Assembly (NCBI RefSeq): GCF_024198255.1
Contig: NZ_JAJVKW010000004.1
Coordinates: forward strand, 186,001 to 250,000
Length of the DNA stretch: 64,000 bases
Source: Myxococcus guangdongensis
GTDB taxonomy: Bacteria > Myxococcota > Myxococcia > Myxococcales > Myxococcaceae
Reading direction: 5' to 3'
Part shown: one piece after another, positions 46,795 through 55,520 of the stretch
Layout of the letters: every line of letters begins with the position of its first letter
Position numbering within the stretch: position 1 is the first letter of the stretch
Position numbers and translations under genes: made by a program
Notes under the pieces: generated by a model
The model's input: only the letters and a program-made list of their open reading frames with translations
The model's database searches: none
What the model was told of the DNA's origin: nothing

Positions 46795-47960
46795 CTCCCT
46801 CGGGCCGGCTGTTCGTTCCGTCGCTGCCCACGCTGTGGCCCCACATGCTGGTGTCCAAGCCGAGGCCAGGCTCGCTTCCGCCGTTCTCCTCGCCCAACGT
46901 CCGCTACTTCTACTTCGCCCGCAACGCGGTGTGGTTGACGGTGAAGATGCTGGGGTTGGACAACGGCGAGGTGCTGATGCCGTCCTACCACCACGGCGTG
47001 GAGGTGGAGGCGCTGGTGGACGCGGGCGCGACGCCGCGCTTCTACCGCGTGGGCAGCCGCTGGGACGTGGACCTGGAGGACGTGGCCCGGCGCATCACCC
47101 CGAAGACGAAGGCGCTGTACCTGACGCACTACGCGGGCTTCCCGGGCCCGGCGGCGGAGATGCGCAAGCTGGCCGACCAGCACGGGCTGGTGCTCATCGA
47201 GGACTGCGCGCTGTCGCTGCTCTCGTCCGACGGCGCGGTGCCGCTGGGGACGACGGGCGACGTGGGCATCTTCTGTCTGTACAAGACGCTGCCGGTGCCC
47301 AACGGGGGCGCGCTGGTGGTGAACGGGCCGCGCTCGTACAGCCTGCCGGAGCCTCCGGCGCCGCCGTCCGCGTCGACGTTCAGCCACACGGTGTCCGCGC
47401 TCCTGCAGAACCTGGAGCTGCGCGGCGGCGCGGTGGGCCGCGGCCTGCGCGGGCTGGTGCGCACGGTGGGGCACGGCACGGTGAAGGCGGCGAGCATCGA
47501 GCGGGTGGCCACCGGCACGCAGCACTTCGACCGCAAGCACGTGGACCTGGGCATGAGCCCGCTGACCAAGCGGATTGCATTGGCGCAAGATTTGGAGTCC
47601 ATCGTCGAGAAGCGCCGTCGCAACTACTTCTACCTGCTGGGCCGGCTGCGCGACGTGTCGACGCCGCTGTTCAATCAGCTGCCGGCGGGGAGCTGCCCGC
47701 TGTTCTACCCGATGGTGGTGCAGGAGAAGGCGGAGGTGCTGGCGCGGCTGAGGGCCAAGGGCATCGACGCCATCGACTTCTGGAAGCGCTTCCATCCGGC
47801 GTGTGACGCGGCGGCCTTCCCGGAGGTCGCGCAGCTGCGGCGCAGCATCGTGGAGATTCCGTGCCACCAGGATTTGTCGCCGGAGGTCATGGCGGACGTG
47901 GCCTCGGTGGTGCGCGACGCGATGCGGGCGGAGAAGCGGACGAAGAAGCGCGCGGGTTGA
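46782..47960 (+). CDS. exoH: DegT/DnrJ/EryC1-like aminotransferase ExoH
   Basis: 392 residues; ATG 46782 or ATG 46791, the latter giving an ATGA overlap with exoG. A PLP fold type I pattern is present: LMPSYHHGVEVEALVDAGAT, HYAGFPGPAAEMRKLADQHG, LVLIEDCALSLLSSDG and the PLP lysine in IFCLYKTLPVPNGGAL. It is likely to aminate a keto-sugar for the coat polymer. Its neighbours are two FemAB/GNAT proteins, so a sugar that is aminated then N-acylated is plausible. Confidence 0.92.
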   Translation: MEAMTPSGRLFVPSLPTLWPHMLVSKPRPGSLPPFSSPNVRYFYFARNAVWLTVKMLGLDNGEVLMPSYHHGVEVEALVDAGATPRFYRVGSRWDVDLEDVARRITPKTKALYLTHYAGFPGPAAEMRKLADQHGLVLIEDCALSLLSSDGAVPLGTTGDVGIFCLYKTLPVPNGGALVVNGPRSYSLPEPPAPPSASTFSHTVSALLQNLELRGGAVGRGLRGLVRTVGHGTVKAASIERVATGTQHFDRKHVDLGMSPLTKRIALAQDLESIVEKRRRNYFYLLGRLRDVSTPLFNQLPAGSCPLFYPMVVQEKAEVLARLRAKGIDAIDFWKRFHPACDAAAFPEVAQLRRSIVEIPCHQDLSPEVMADVASVVRDAMRAEKRTKKRAG

Positions 47961-48012
47961 GTCGGAGTGCGGGGATGGGAGGGGCGAAAGGTCCCCTCCG
48001 AGGAGGCGGGCG

Positions 48013-49215
48013 GTGATTCGCGAGGACGAGCTGAGGCAGGGGCCCAAGGCCGCGCGGCGGCTGGACGTGAGCGCCGTGGGCAGTCTGTCCGCGCTGGCGG
48101 GGATGAGGGCCGAGTGGGACGCGCTGCTGGATGCCAGCGACGCGGGCCCCTTCAATGCGTGGGAGTGGCTGTACCCGTGGTGTCGGCGCATCGCGCCGGA
48201 GCGGCGCCCGTTGGTGCTCACCGCGCGCGACGCGGCGGGCATGCTGGTGGGGCTGCTGCCGCTGGGGCTGGAGACGCGCCGCGTGGCGGGGGTGCCGGTG
48301 CGTCGCCTGGGCTTCCTGGGCGAGACGCACGTGGGCAGCGACTACCTGGACGTGGTGGCGCGGCGCGGGCTGGAGCGCGACGTGGCGGAGTCCTTCGCGC
48401 GGATGCTGGTGGCGCTGCGCGAGGAGTGGGACGTGTTGGACCTGACGGACCTGCGGGAGGACTCCGTCACGGTGGACGTGCTGCGCGAGGTGTTCCAGGG
48501 ACACGACGTGCGGCTGTCGGAGCGGTACGTGTGTCCCTACGACGTGTTGGACCCGCGCGAGCCGTTCGACGCGTTCCTCAAGCGCACGGGCCGACGCGAC
48601 AACTACCTGCGCCGGCGCAAGTGGCTGGAGAAGCAGGAGGGCTACCGCATCGAGCGCACGGAGGCCCCGGGCGAGCTGGCCGGGCCGATGACGGACTTCT
48701 TCCGGCTGCACTCGGCCCGGTGGGCCGAGGACGGCGGCTCCCAGGGCATCAAGGGCTCGGGCGTGGAGGCCTTCCACCGTGACGCCACGCAGTGGCTGGC
48801 GGAGCGCGGCCGGCTGTGGCTGTACACGATGAAGGTGGGCGGCAAGGCGGTGGCCTCCGTGTACGGCATCGTCCACGGCAATCGCTTCGTGTACTTCCAG
48901 TCCGGGTACGATCCGGCGTGGCGCAACCGCAGCGTGGGCCTGGTGCTGGTGGGGGAGAGCTTCAAGGACGCGCTGGCGGCGGGGCTCACCGAGTACGACT
49001 TCCTGCGCGGCACGGAGACGTACAAGTCCGACTGGGTGTCGAAGCAGCGGCGCACGGTGTCGGTGCGCGTGCACTCGGGCACGAAGGCGGGGCCGTGGTA
49101 CTCGCGCGCGGAGGAGCTGGCGCGCAAGGGCCGCAACGCCGCCAAGCAGGTGCTGCCGGGCACGTGGGTGGAGAAGGTCCGCCGGCTGCGTCGGCGCCGC
49201 GCGGCGGTGCACTGA
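48013..49215 (+). CDS. exoI: FemAB/GNAT-like transferase ExoI
   Basis: 400 residues from GTG 48013 with GAGGAGG six bases upstream. Domains resemble ExoG: FNAWEWLYPWCRRIAPERRP, RRDNYLRRRKWLEKQEGYRI, LWLYTMKVGGKAVASVYGIV, FQSGYDPAWRNRSVGLVLVG and YDFLRGTETYKSDWVSKQRR. A basic C-terminal tail follows. It is the last exo gene before a strong bidirectional terminator. It is named ntdA in some M. xanthus work. Confidence 0.9.
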   Translation: MIREDELRQGPKAARRLDVSAVGSLSALAGMRAEWDALLDASDAGPFNAWEWLYPWCRRIAPERRPLVLTARDAAGMLVGLLPLGLETRRVAGVPVRRLGFLGETHVGSDYLDVVARRGLERDVAESFARMLVALREEWDVLDLTDLREDSVTVDVLREVFQGHDVRLSERYVCPYDVLDPREPFDAFLKRTGRRDNYLRRRKWLEKQEGYRIERTEAPGELAGPMTDFFRLHSARWAEDGGSQGIKGSGVEAFHRDATQWLAERGRLWLYTMKVGGKAVASVYGIVHGNRFVYFQSGYDPAWRNRSVGLVLVGESFKDALAAGLTEYDFLRGTETYKSDWVSKQRRTVSVRVHSGTKAGPWYSRAEELARKGRNAAKQVLPGTWVEKVRRLRRRRAAVH

Positions 49216-49231
49216 CACGGCCTCGCGTGGA

Positions 49232-49265
49232 GTCGGCGCCCCCGCAAACGGAGCGGGGCGCCGAC
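49232..49265. terminator. Bidirectional terminator at the end of the exo operon
   Basis: Perfect 11-bp inverted repeat (GTCGGCGCCCC / GGGGCGCCGAC, loop of 12) between convergent exoI and the small lipoprotein gene, 17 bp after the exoI stop. Confidence 0.8.
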
Positions 49266-49273
49266 GGGTGCGG

Positions 49274-49549
49274 CTAGTTGCAGTAGAAGTTTTGCGTCTG
49301 CGAGTAGCGGCCCGTGAGTTGGCCGAACTCGGAGAGCGTGCCGTCGCAGTCGCAGTACTCGCGACCCACCTCGACGCCGTTCACCTTCCAGTAGCGGTTG
49401 AACGAGCGCGTGCCGTCACAGGCCCAGATGAGGCCCTGCTCGGTCGACTCGAGCGTCTGCGTCTCGGACGGCTGCTGCTCCGGGGCACCACCACAACCAC
49501 TCAGGACCAACGCGACGACACAGGCCAGCTTCGCGGAGTACTTGAACAT
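49274..49549 (-). CDS. Small cysteine-rich lipoprotein (DUF6289-like)
   Basis: 91 residues from ATG 49549 (MFKYSAKLACVVALVLSGCG), a lipoprotein signal with LSGC lipobox; the frame upstream to 49597 is less likely. The mature part has RYWKVNGVEVGREYCDCDGT and a final NFYCN, resembling the small DUF6289-type secreted proteins common in myxobacteria. Four conserved-looking cysteines could form disulfides. No role is known. It is convergent with the exo operon across the terminator. Confidence 0.72.
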   Translation of the reverse strand: MFKYSAKLACVVALVLSGCGGAPEQQPSETQTLESTEQGLIWACDGTRSFNRYWKVNGVEVGREYCDCDGTLSEFGQLTGRYSQTQNFYCN

Positions 49550-49652
49550 GTCGAGCTCCCTACCAACGACGGGGGGACGGCGAGACATGTCTACCACGGA
49601 GATGACATCAGTCCCGGATAAACTGTAGTGACTGTGTTACAGGAGCCTTGTT

Positions 49653-50633
49653 TCAGGGCACGTTGGCGATGTCCGCGCGGAGCTGGGCGATGGCGGGTCC
49701 CAGCTGGGGCGGCTGCATGTTGCGGGGCACCTCGACGGAGAATCGCTCGAAGTGCTCCAGGGCCTTGGGCTTGTCGTCGCGGCGCAGGGCCAGGCTGCCC
49801 AGGAAGATGAGGGCCTCCTGCGCGTCCGGCCAGGTGTTGACCAGCTCGGTCAGCTCGGCCTCGGCGCCCTGCAGGTCGCCCTTGGTGGCGCGCAGCACGC
49901 CGCGGTGCACGCGCAGCTCGACGTGGAACGGGTCCACCGCGAGCCCCTTGGCCGTCACCTGCGCGGCCTCCTCGAACTGCTGGCGGCGGATGAGCTCGTG
50001 GCTGAGCATGGACGCGGCGTCCAGGTCACCGGGGTTCGACTCCAGCCGCGCGCGGGCCTGGGCGAGCTCCTGCTCCTGGGGGTCACCCATGCCGCCGCCC
50101 TGCTGCTGCGCCTGCTGTCCGGCGCCGCCCGGGGGCATGCGGCCGGTGGCCTCCTGGCCGTCGACGCGGGTCTGCTGCTCGGAGACGAGCAGGTAGCCCA
50201 GGCCGCCGAAGAACAGGACGATGCCGGCGCCCCACAGCGCGCCCGACAGCTGGGGGTTGCGCGCGGACCAGCCGGTGGGGGCGGGGAGCTCGCGGGCGCG
50301 GGGGCGGCTCTCACCGCGGGTGGTGGCCTTGCGCTTGAGGTGCTCGTCCTTGGCGCGCAGGGCGCCGGCGGCCTCGCGCTCCAGGCGGGACTTCTCCGTG
50401 GCGTACTGCTCGGGGGCCAGGTTGTGCTTGTCGGCCTCCAGCGCGCGGAGCTGGTCGATGAGGGACTGGGCGCGCTGGCTCAAATCGTCGAGCACGCCGT
50501 CCTTGGACGGCTCGGGCGGGGTGGCGGCGATGGCGCCCCGGCTGCGCATGTAGAGGAGCCACGCGGCGGCGGCGACGAAGGCCACGGCGAGGACGATGAT
50601 TCCGGGCAACCAGTTCGTAGGCTGAGGCTGCAT
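49653..50633 (-). CDS. ccmI: CcmI/CycH-like cytochrome c biogenesis TPR protein
   Basis: 326 residues from ATG 50633. An N-terminal membrane helix (GIIVLAVAFVAAAAWLLYMR), a coiled coil (KSRLEREAAGALRAKDEHLK), a second helix (GALWGAGIVLFFGGLGYLLV) and TPR repeats (FEEAAQVTAKGLAVDPFHVE). This is the CcmI/CycH layout: it presents apocytochrome c to CcmF and CcmH. It follows ccmH by 3 bp, but the rest of the ccm genes are several kilobases away. Confidence 0.9.
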   Translation of the reverse strand: MQPQPTNWLPGIIVLAVAFVAAAAWLLYMRSRGAIAATPPEPSKDGVLDDLSQRAQSLIDQLRALEADKHNLAPEQYATEKSRLEREAAGALRAKDEHLKRKATTRGESRPRARELPAPTGWSARNPQLSGALWGAGIVLFFGGLGYLLVSEQQTRVDGQEATGRMPPGGAGQQAQQQGGGMGDPQEQELAQARARLESNPGDLDAASMLSHELIRRQQFEEAAQVTAKGLAVDPFHVELRVHRGVLRATKGDLQGAEAELTELVNTWPDAQEALIFLGSLALRRDDKPKALEHFERFSVEVPRNMQPPQLGPAIAQLRADIANVP

Positions 50634-50636
50634 GGC

Positions 50637-51149
50637 TTAGCGCTCCAGCTCCCGGCGCACGGCCTGGAGGTAGGGGTCGGCGTCATCCGCCGCGGAAGGG
50701 GTGCCACCCGGGGCGGCGGGGGCGGAAGGCGAGGTGGCCTGGGCGGTGGGCTCCAGGGCGGGGCCCTGCTGGAGCTGTCTCCAGATGACGAAGCCGCCCA
50801 CGATGAGCAGCGCGACGGGGCCCAGCCAGACGAACCAGTTGAAGCCCTCGGCCTTGGGCTCCAGGAGGACCCACTCGCCGTAGCGGGACACGAAGAACTC
50901 GACCACCTCCTGGTCGCTCTTCCCCTCGGAGACGAGCTCGCGGACCATGTCCAGCTGGGCGCGGGCCATGGAGGACGGGCTGTCGGAGATGGAGAGGCCC
51001 TGGCAGACCGCGCAGCGCAGCGTCTTGCCGAGCTTCTGGACGCGCTCCTCCAAGGCGGGGGCGAGAGGTTCACTCCCGGCCTGCTGGGGCGCGAACTGGC
51101 CGGTGACGAGGCCGAAGGCGAGGGTCAGGGACAGCAGGGCGGCGGTCAT
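50637..51149 (-). CDS. ccmH: Cytochrome c-type biogenesis protein CcmH
   Basis: 170 residues from ATG 51149. A signal peptide (ALLSLTLAFGLVTGQFA), then the RCxxC motif in LGKTLRCAVCQGLSISDS, VRELVSEGKSDQEVVEFFVS, a C-terminal helix (GPVALLIVGGFVIWRQL) and a Pro/Ala-rich tail. It reduces apocytochrome cysteines before haem attachment, working with CcmG. It forms a pair with ccmI, split from the main ccm cluster. Confidence 0.95.
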   Translation of the reverse strand: MTAALLSLTLAFGLVTGQFAPQQAGSEPLAPALEERVQKLGKTLRCAVCQGLSISDSPSSMARAQLDMVRELVSEGKSDQEVVEFFVSRYGEWVLLEPKAEGFNWFVWLGPVALLIVGGFVIWRQLQQGPALEPTAQATSPSAPAAPGGTPSAADDADPYLQAVRRELER

Positions 51150-51381
51150 CGGAACTCCCGGAAGCCGTCTTAACTAGCGCTACCGCCCGGTGTTGGACAG
51201 CGAAACCTGAGCGCCGGGCGCCTGCCCCGCTCCCCGGGCTGTAGGTGGGCATCCGTCACCGCGTGGAGCGGGGCGGGGGGCGGCATGGGCCACGACGCAA
51301 TGGTTGGCCGCCCGGTTCGTTCCCGGTGGATCAGGAGGCGCCGCCGGGGCACAGCGCGTCTCGACTTCCTTGGAGCGTGGA

Positions 51382-52863
51382 ATGAAGCACGGATGGATGG
51401 ATGCGGGTGTCGCGGTGGGCCTGGGGTTCTTGTTGGCGGTCTCCCCGGCCGCGGCGGCGAGCCGCAAGGACAAGGAGGCGGTGGATCGGCTGGCCGCGAG
51501 GTACCACGCGCTCAACCAGTTCAACGGGAGCCTGCTGGTCGCGGACGAGACGGGCATCGTCCTCAAGAAGGGCTACGGCCAGGCGGACATGGAGTGGGGG
51601 ATTGCCGCCGGGCCCGACACGAAGTTCCGCATCGGCTCCGTCACCAAGCAGTTCACCGCCACGCTCATCCTGCAGCTGGTGGGTGAGGGCAAGGTGGGGC
51701 TCGAGGACCCGGTGACGAAGTACCTGACGGACTACCGTCAGGACACGGGCTCGCGCGTCACGGTGACGCACCTGTTGAACCACACCTCCGGCATCCCCAG
51801 CTACACGTCGAACCCGAAGTTCGGCGACGTGGCCAGAGACCCCTTCACCGTCGCCGCGTTCGTGAAGGAGCACTGCTCGGGCGACCTCCAGTTCGAGCCG
51901 GGGACGAAGTACGCGTACAACAACTCGGGCTACTTCCTCCTGGGCGCCATCATCGAGAAGGTGACGGGCAAGACGTACGCGCAGGTGCTGGAGGAGCGCA
52001 TCTTCAAGCCGGCGGGCATGAAGAACACGGGCTACGACGTGAGCGCGACGGTGCTGCCCAAGCGCGCGGCGGGTTACGACTTCAAGTCGGGCCAGTACGT
52101 CAACGCGGACTACCTGGACATGGGGCTGCCGTACGCGGCGGGCTCCATGTACTCGACGGTGGAGGACCTGTACCTGTGGGACAAGGCGCTGCAGGGCACC
52201 ACCGTGTTGTCGGCGGAGCTGAAGCAGAAGATGACGACGCCGGGCCTGGACCATTACGGCTTCGGGGTGTCGATGGAGCCGTTCGAGCTGGATGACGGCA
52301 AGACGAAGCTGGCGGCCGTCTCCCACGGGGGCGGCATCAACGGGTTCAGCTCCTTCTTCGTGCGGGTCCCCGAGAAGAAGCAGGTCGTCGTCGCGCTCTC
52401 CAACGTGGGGCGCGGCGCGAGCCCCCGGCCGCTGTCCGCCGGCGTGCTGAGCATCCTGAACGGTGTCGCACCGAAGCCGCCGCTCAAGTCCATCGCGGAC
52501 GAGGTCTCGCGCATCCTGGCCACGGGCACCGCGCAGCAGGCGCTGGCCACGTACAAGCAGCTCAAGGGCAGCAAGGCGGGCGCCGAGTTCTTCTTCGGGC
52601 CGGGGCAGCTCAACCGCGTCGGGTATGACCTGCTGCGCGCGGGCCGGGGACCCGAGGCCATCGAAATCTTCAAGGCCAACGTGGAGCAGTTCCCCCAGGA
52701 CGGGAACGTCCACGACAGCCTGGGCGAGGCGTACCTGGCCCAGGGGGACAAGGCCCTGGCGAAGGCGAGCTATCGCCGCTCGCTGGAGCTGGACCCGTCC
52801 AACACGAACGCGGAGAAGGCGCTCAAGGAGCTGGACGCACCCGAGGCGAAGAAGGCTCCCTGA
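51382..52863 (+). CDS. Secreted beta-lactamase-family serine hydrolase with TPR tail
   Basis: 493 residues from ATG 51382 with a signal peptide (VAVGLGFLLAVSPAAAA). A class C beta-lactamase/esterase fold is shown by SVTK (Ser86-Lys89), YNN in YAYNNSGYF, and HGGG in SHGGGINGF. The C-terminal part has TPR-like repeats (EAIEIFKANVEQFPQDGNVH, and a second ending SLELDPSNTN). It could be a D-amino peptidase or esterase rather than a drug-resistance enzyme. It lies on the plus strand between the two parts of the minus-strand ccm cluster, and ends at a terminator. Confidence 0.9.
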   Translation: MKHGWMDAGVAVGLGFLLAVSPAAAASRKDKEAVDRLAARYHALNQFNGSLLVADETGIVLKKGYGQADMEWGIAAGPDTKFRIGSVTKQFTATLILQLVGEGKVGLEDPVTKYLTDYRQDTGSRVTVTHLLNHTSGIPSYTSNPKFGDVARDPFTVAAFVKEHCSGDLQFEPGTKYAYNNSGYFLLGAIIEKVTGKTYAQVLEERIFKPAGMKNTGYDVSATVLPKRAAGYDFKSGQYVNADYLDMGLPYAAGSMYSTVEDLYLWDKALQGTTVLSAELKQKMTTPGLDHYGFGVSMEPFELDDGKTKLAAVSHGGGINGFSSFFVRVPEKKQVVVALSNVGRGASPRPLSAGVLSILNGVAPKPPLKSIADEVSRILATGTAQQALATYKQLKGSKAGAEFFFGPGQLNRVGYDLLRAGRGPEAIEIFKANVEQFPQDGNVHDSLGEAYLAQGDKALAKASYRRSLELDPSNTNAEKALKELDAPEAKKAP

Positions 52864-52880
52864 GTGGCGCTGCATCACCG

Positions 52881-52909
52881 GGCTCGCGTGATGACTCGTC
52901 ACGCGAGCC
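52881..52909 (+). terminator. Terminator after the beta-lactamase-family gene
   Basis: A perfect 11-bp stem (GGCTCGCGTGA / TCACGCGAGCC, loop of seven) begins 18 bp after the stop, followed by TTT. Confidence 0.75.
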
Positions 52910-52910
52910 T

Positions 52911-53152
52911 TTGACGTGTCTGGCTTCGTCGCGGACACGTCAGGAGGACGAGCGAGAGGAGTTGAAGGCGCGGCATGGTCGCTTCTCGGCGGAGGACCGC
53001 TTCCTCGAGAGCGCGGGGGCGTTGAGGGACTGGCCCCAGGGGCGCGGCATCTTCACGTCCGCTCGCGTGGGGCGCTGGCGTCTCTCGATGAGCGGCTGGA
53101 CTTCGCGTGGGACGCGGAGCGCGGCCCGCGACGACGGGCGCGTGGAGGCTGA
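52911..53152 (+). pseudogene. Remnant of an ATP:guanido phosphotransferase (phosphagen kinase)
   Basis: No intact gene is here. Reading from 52911, the peptide includes AEDRFLESAGALRDWPQGRG then IF, which matches the phosphagen-kinase block AxxRDWPxGRGI(F/W). From about 53067 the similarity continues in the next forward frame (GALASLDERLDFAWDAERG), corresponding to a later segment (LxxLEExLxFAxDExLGYLT) of the same family. Thus about 30 residues are missing and the frame has shifted. No start, C-terminal catalytic Cys or nucleotide-binding part remains. It should be a decayed gene fragment. M. xanthus is known to carry an intact arginine-kinase-like gene elsewhere. Confidence 0.65.
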
Positions 53153-53157
53153 CAGGG

Positions 53158-54066
53158 TCAGCGCTTCGCCGTCAGTCGGTTCTCGCGCCCGCGCTCCTCG
53201 TAGTCGGGCCAGCCGAAGTGGCCCTCGGACTCCTCGACGCCCAGCTCCACGGTGTCCGAGGCGCGGAGGGCCTCGAACTGGCCGCTGTCGCGCATCTCGA
53301 GCAGCATCGCGACGAGCATCTTCCCCAGGTACACCTCGAGTCGCGCATGGGTCTCGGGCGTGCCCCACGTCCCATCATCGCGGGCCGCGAGCTTCACGCC
53401 GTCGAGCCCCACCACCGCGGGCCTGTGCTCCTGCACATCCGGCCACCGGGGGACGAGCAGCTCCGCGAAGTCGTCATGGGTCATCCCTTCGCCCGGCTCT
53501 GAAGCGGGGTTCAGGTCGAAGCCCACGTTCAGCGACCCGTTGTCGGTGGAGTACCGGAGCCCCAGTCGTTGAACGGGCCGCGGGTCCTTGTTGCTCCGCG
53601 CGAAGTCCTTCACCGTCTTGGCCAGGAACTTCGAGACGCGCGCCTTCTCCTTGCCCAGGTCCAGCGGAGCGACCTTCTTCTTTGGCGGAAGCTCGACGTA
53701 GTACGACGCGCGGAAGGCGCCCTCGGTGCCCTCCCATGGGGCCAAGGAGAGGAAGGCCTCGGTCTGGTGTCCCTTCTCGTTCTTCAAAACCAGGTCACAC
53801 CAGTACGTCGGTTGCGGGTGCAATCGCGTCGTACGGAAGATGGACCACTTGGGCTGTACGAAGGGCTTCAGCTTCGCGCTCGCGACCCGGTAGCCACCCT
53901 GGCCGAGCCCCCGCATGAAGCTGTCGTTCTGCTTGGGCGGACCGGACTCCGGGAAGTCGGGATGCTCGTGGGCCCGCAGGGCAGCCCAGTCACGCGCATC
54001 GAACAGCTCACGCCAGCGGTCCACGAAGGCGACCGCGCCAGGGGGGAGGGGAGGAGTGGACGACAT
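53158..54066 (-). CDS. Uncharacterised 302-residue protein
   Basis: 302 residues from ATG 54066 (MSSTPPLPPGAVAFVDRWRE). I do not recognise a family. It has no signal peptide or membrane segment. Visible features are a mixed alpha/beta composition, a Lys-rich stretch (LPPKKKVAPLDLGKEKARVS) and a conserved-looking TYWCDLVLKNEKGHQTEAFL. The gene is convergent with the phosphagen-kinase remnant and lies in the minus-strand series interrupting the ccm genes. Its downstream overlap with the 54081 gene is absent (14 bp gap). Confidence 0.75.
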   Translation of the reverse strand: MSSTPPLPPGAVAFVDRWRELFDARDWAALRAHEHPDFPESGPPKQNDSFMRGLGQGGYRVASAKLKPFVQPKWSIFRTTRLHPQPTYWCDLVLKNEKGHQTEAFLSLAPWEGTEGAFRASYYVELPPKKKVAPLDLGKEKARVSKFLAKTVKDFARSNKDPRPVQRLGLRYSTDNGSLNVGFDLNPASEPGEGMTHDDFAELLVPRWPDVQEHRPAVVGLDGVKLAARDDGTWGTPETHARLEVYLGKMLVAMLLEMRDSGQFEALRASDTVELGVEESEGHFGWPDYEERGRENRLTAKR

Positions 54067-54080
54067 GCCTCCCCTCTACC

Positions 54081-55397
54081 TCAACGGCCACGCGGCTTGG
54101 GCTCCTCCTCGTCGTCCGGGCCCATGTCATCCGGGTTTCCCTCGTCATCCGGACCCATGTCATCCGGGTTTCCCTCGTCATCCGGATACATGTCCTCGGG
54201 CTCGGGCTCCGGGTCCTCCTCGCGCTGTGTCACATCGACGCTGTCGTCGTACGCGGGCGCCGGGGCCAGCGCCTCCTGCGACTCCCGCAGCTGACGCACG
54301 GCCTGCACGCCCATGGCCGCCAGGCCCACGACGAAGATGAACGGACCGGGCGACAGCTTCAGGTGCAACAGCGCCCAGAGCAGCCCCACGCCCAGCACAC
54401 CCACCGGCGCGAAGCGCGTCCACGCGGGACGGGACACCTCGGGCCTCAGCGCGAGCAGCGCCAGCACCGACAGCAGCAGCAGCTCCACCAGCACCGCGCC
54501 GGACAAATCCCAGCCCGTCAGCGTGATGGTGCCGGCGTTCGCGGAGTACAGCACGTCGTCCGCGGCCTTCTGCGCGCCGATGACCCGCAGCTCCGGCGGG
54601 CCCGAGGGCACGGGCGCGTCCGGCACCTCCGGCAGCGTGCTCAGCGTGGCCCAGGGCGCGAACAGCGTCAGCAGCGCCAGCCCCACGCCGCCGAGCGTGA
54701 GCACCGACGGCATCACCAGCAGCTGGCGCAAATCGAACCACCGCGCGAGCACGCCATCCGGTCCGGAAATCACCTTGCGCCACTGGTCATGGATGATGAG
54801 CCCCGAGGCCAACAGCCACAGCACGGGCATCACGCCAATCCCCAGCATGCGGAAGCTCAGCGCCGCCAGCAGCGCGGAGAAGGCCGCGGGAATCTCCGGA
54901 CGGTAGAGCACCTCCGGCAAGAGCTTCGTGACGCCCTGGGCCTCGCCCGCGAGCCGCAGCTCCCGCGCCAGCGTCAGCACCGCGCCCACCACCGCCAGCA
55001 GCGCGCCCACCACGCCCACGCCGTCGAAGGAGGGGAGGATGGAGAGCGCCAGCGCGAACGACAGCACCGCGAGCCCCACGACGCTCTGCGAGTGCGCCGG
55101 CACGCTCGCCAGCCACTTGGGGCCGTCGTAGCCGGGGCGCGATTGGCCCGGGTCCGTGTCCTCCGTGGTGTCGCGGGTGCCCGCGGGCACGTAGGCGGCG
55201 CCCTGGCTGTGGGCCTCCGCCTCGTCGAGGATGTCCGCCGCGTAGGACGGCCCCTCCGTGGCCCGCCGCGTGGAGTTCGTCCGCAGCGCGGGGCGCGAGC
55301 CCGTCAGCCCCTGGGGGCTCTCCGGCATCTTGCCGCCGCAGTTCTCGCAGTACTTCAGCCGCGCGTTCGAGGACTCACCGCACTCCGGGCACCGCAT
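54081..55397 (-). CDS. Zinc-ribbon multi-pass membrane protein with acidic repeat tail
   Basis: 438 residues from ATG 55397. An N-terminal zinc ribbon (CPEC...CENC), a low-complexity linker, then seven or so hydrophobic helices (VVGLAVLSFALALSILPSF; LLAVVGAVLTLARELR; VLVELLLLSVLALLALRPEV and others). The C-terminal tail is acidic with an exact 11-residue repeat (DDEGNPDDMGP twice), coded by a perfect 33-bp duplication. It is unassigned and may be a membrane sensor. It sits 123 bp after ccmG on the same strand. Confidence 0.85.
   Translation of the reverse strand: MRCPECGESSNARLKYCENCGGKMPESPQGLTGSRPALRTNSTRRATEGPSYAADILDEAEAHSQGAAYVPAGTRDTTEDTDPGQSRPGYDGPKWLASVPAHSQSVVGLAVLSFALALSILPSFDGVGVVGALLAVVGAVLTLARELRLAGEAQGVTKLLPEVLYRPEIPAAFSALLAALSFRMLGIGVMPVLWLLASGLIIHDQWRKVISGPDGVLARWFDLRQLLVMPSVLTLGGVGLALLTLFAPWATLSTLPEVPDAPVPSGPPELRVIGAQKAADDVLYSANAGTITLTGWDLSGAVLVELLLLSVLALLALRPEVSRPAWTRFAPVGVLGVGLLWALLHLKLSPGPFIFVVGLAAMGVQAVRQLRESQEALAPAPAYDDSVDVTQREEDPEPEPEDMYPDDEGNPDDMGPDDEGNPDDMGPDDEEEPKPRGR
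54121..54186. repeat. Perfect 33-bp tandem duplication in coding sequence
   Basis: Two identical adjacent 33-bp units (beginning CCCATGTCATCCGGGTTTCC), coding for the Asp/Gly/Pro/Asn-rich C-terminal tail of the 54081-55397 protein. A third, imperfect copy follows. Copy number could vary by slippage. Confidence 0.85.
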
Positions 55398-55520
55398 GAA
55401 CCCACCTTGCTGTGCGGAGGGCGGGGGGAGCCCTCACGGTCAACGCAAGTCGTGGAATAACACGAGGTTTTCACCGGAAGCGAGAGGCCCCACGTGAAGC
55501 AAGGGTAACGGTTGCTGCCC

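Noticed and set aside
51382-52863. Acquired antibiotic-resistance beta-lactamase
   Set aside because: It has SxxK, YxN and HGG motifs but also a TPR tail, host-like base composition and no mobile element; a peptidase or esterase is as likely.
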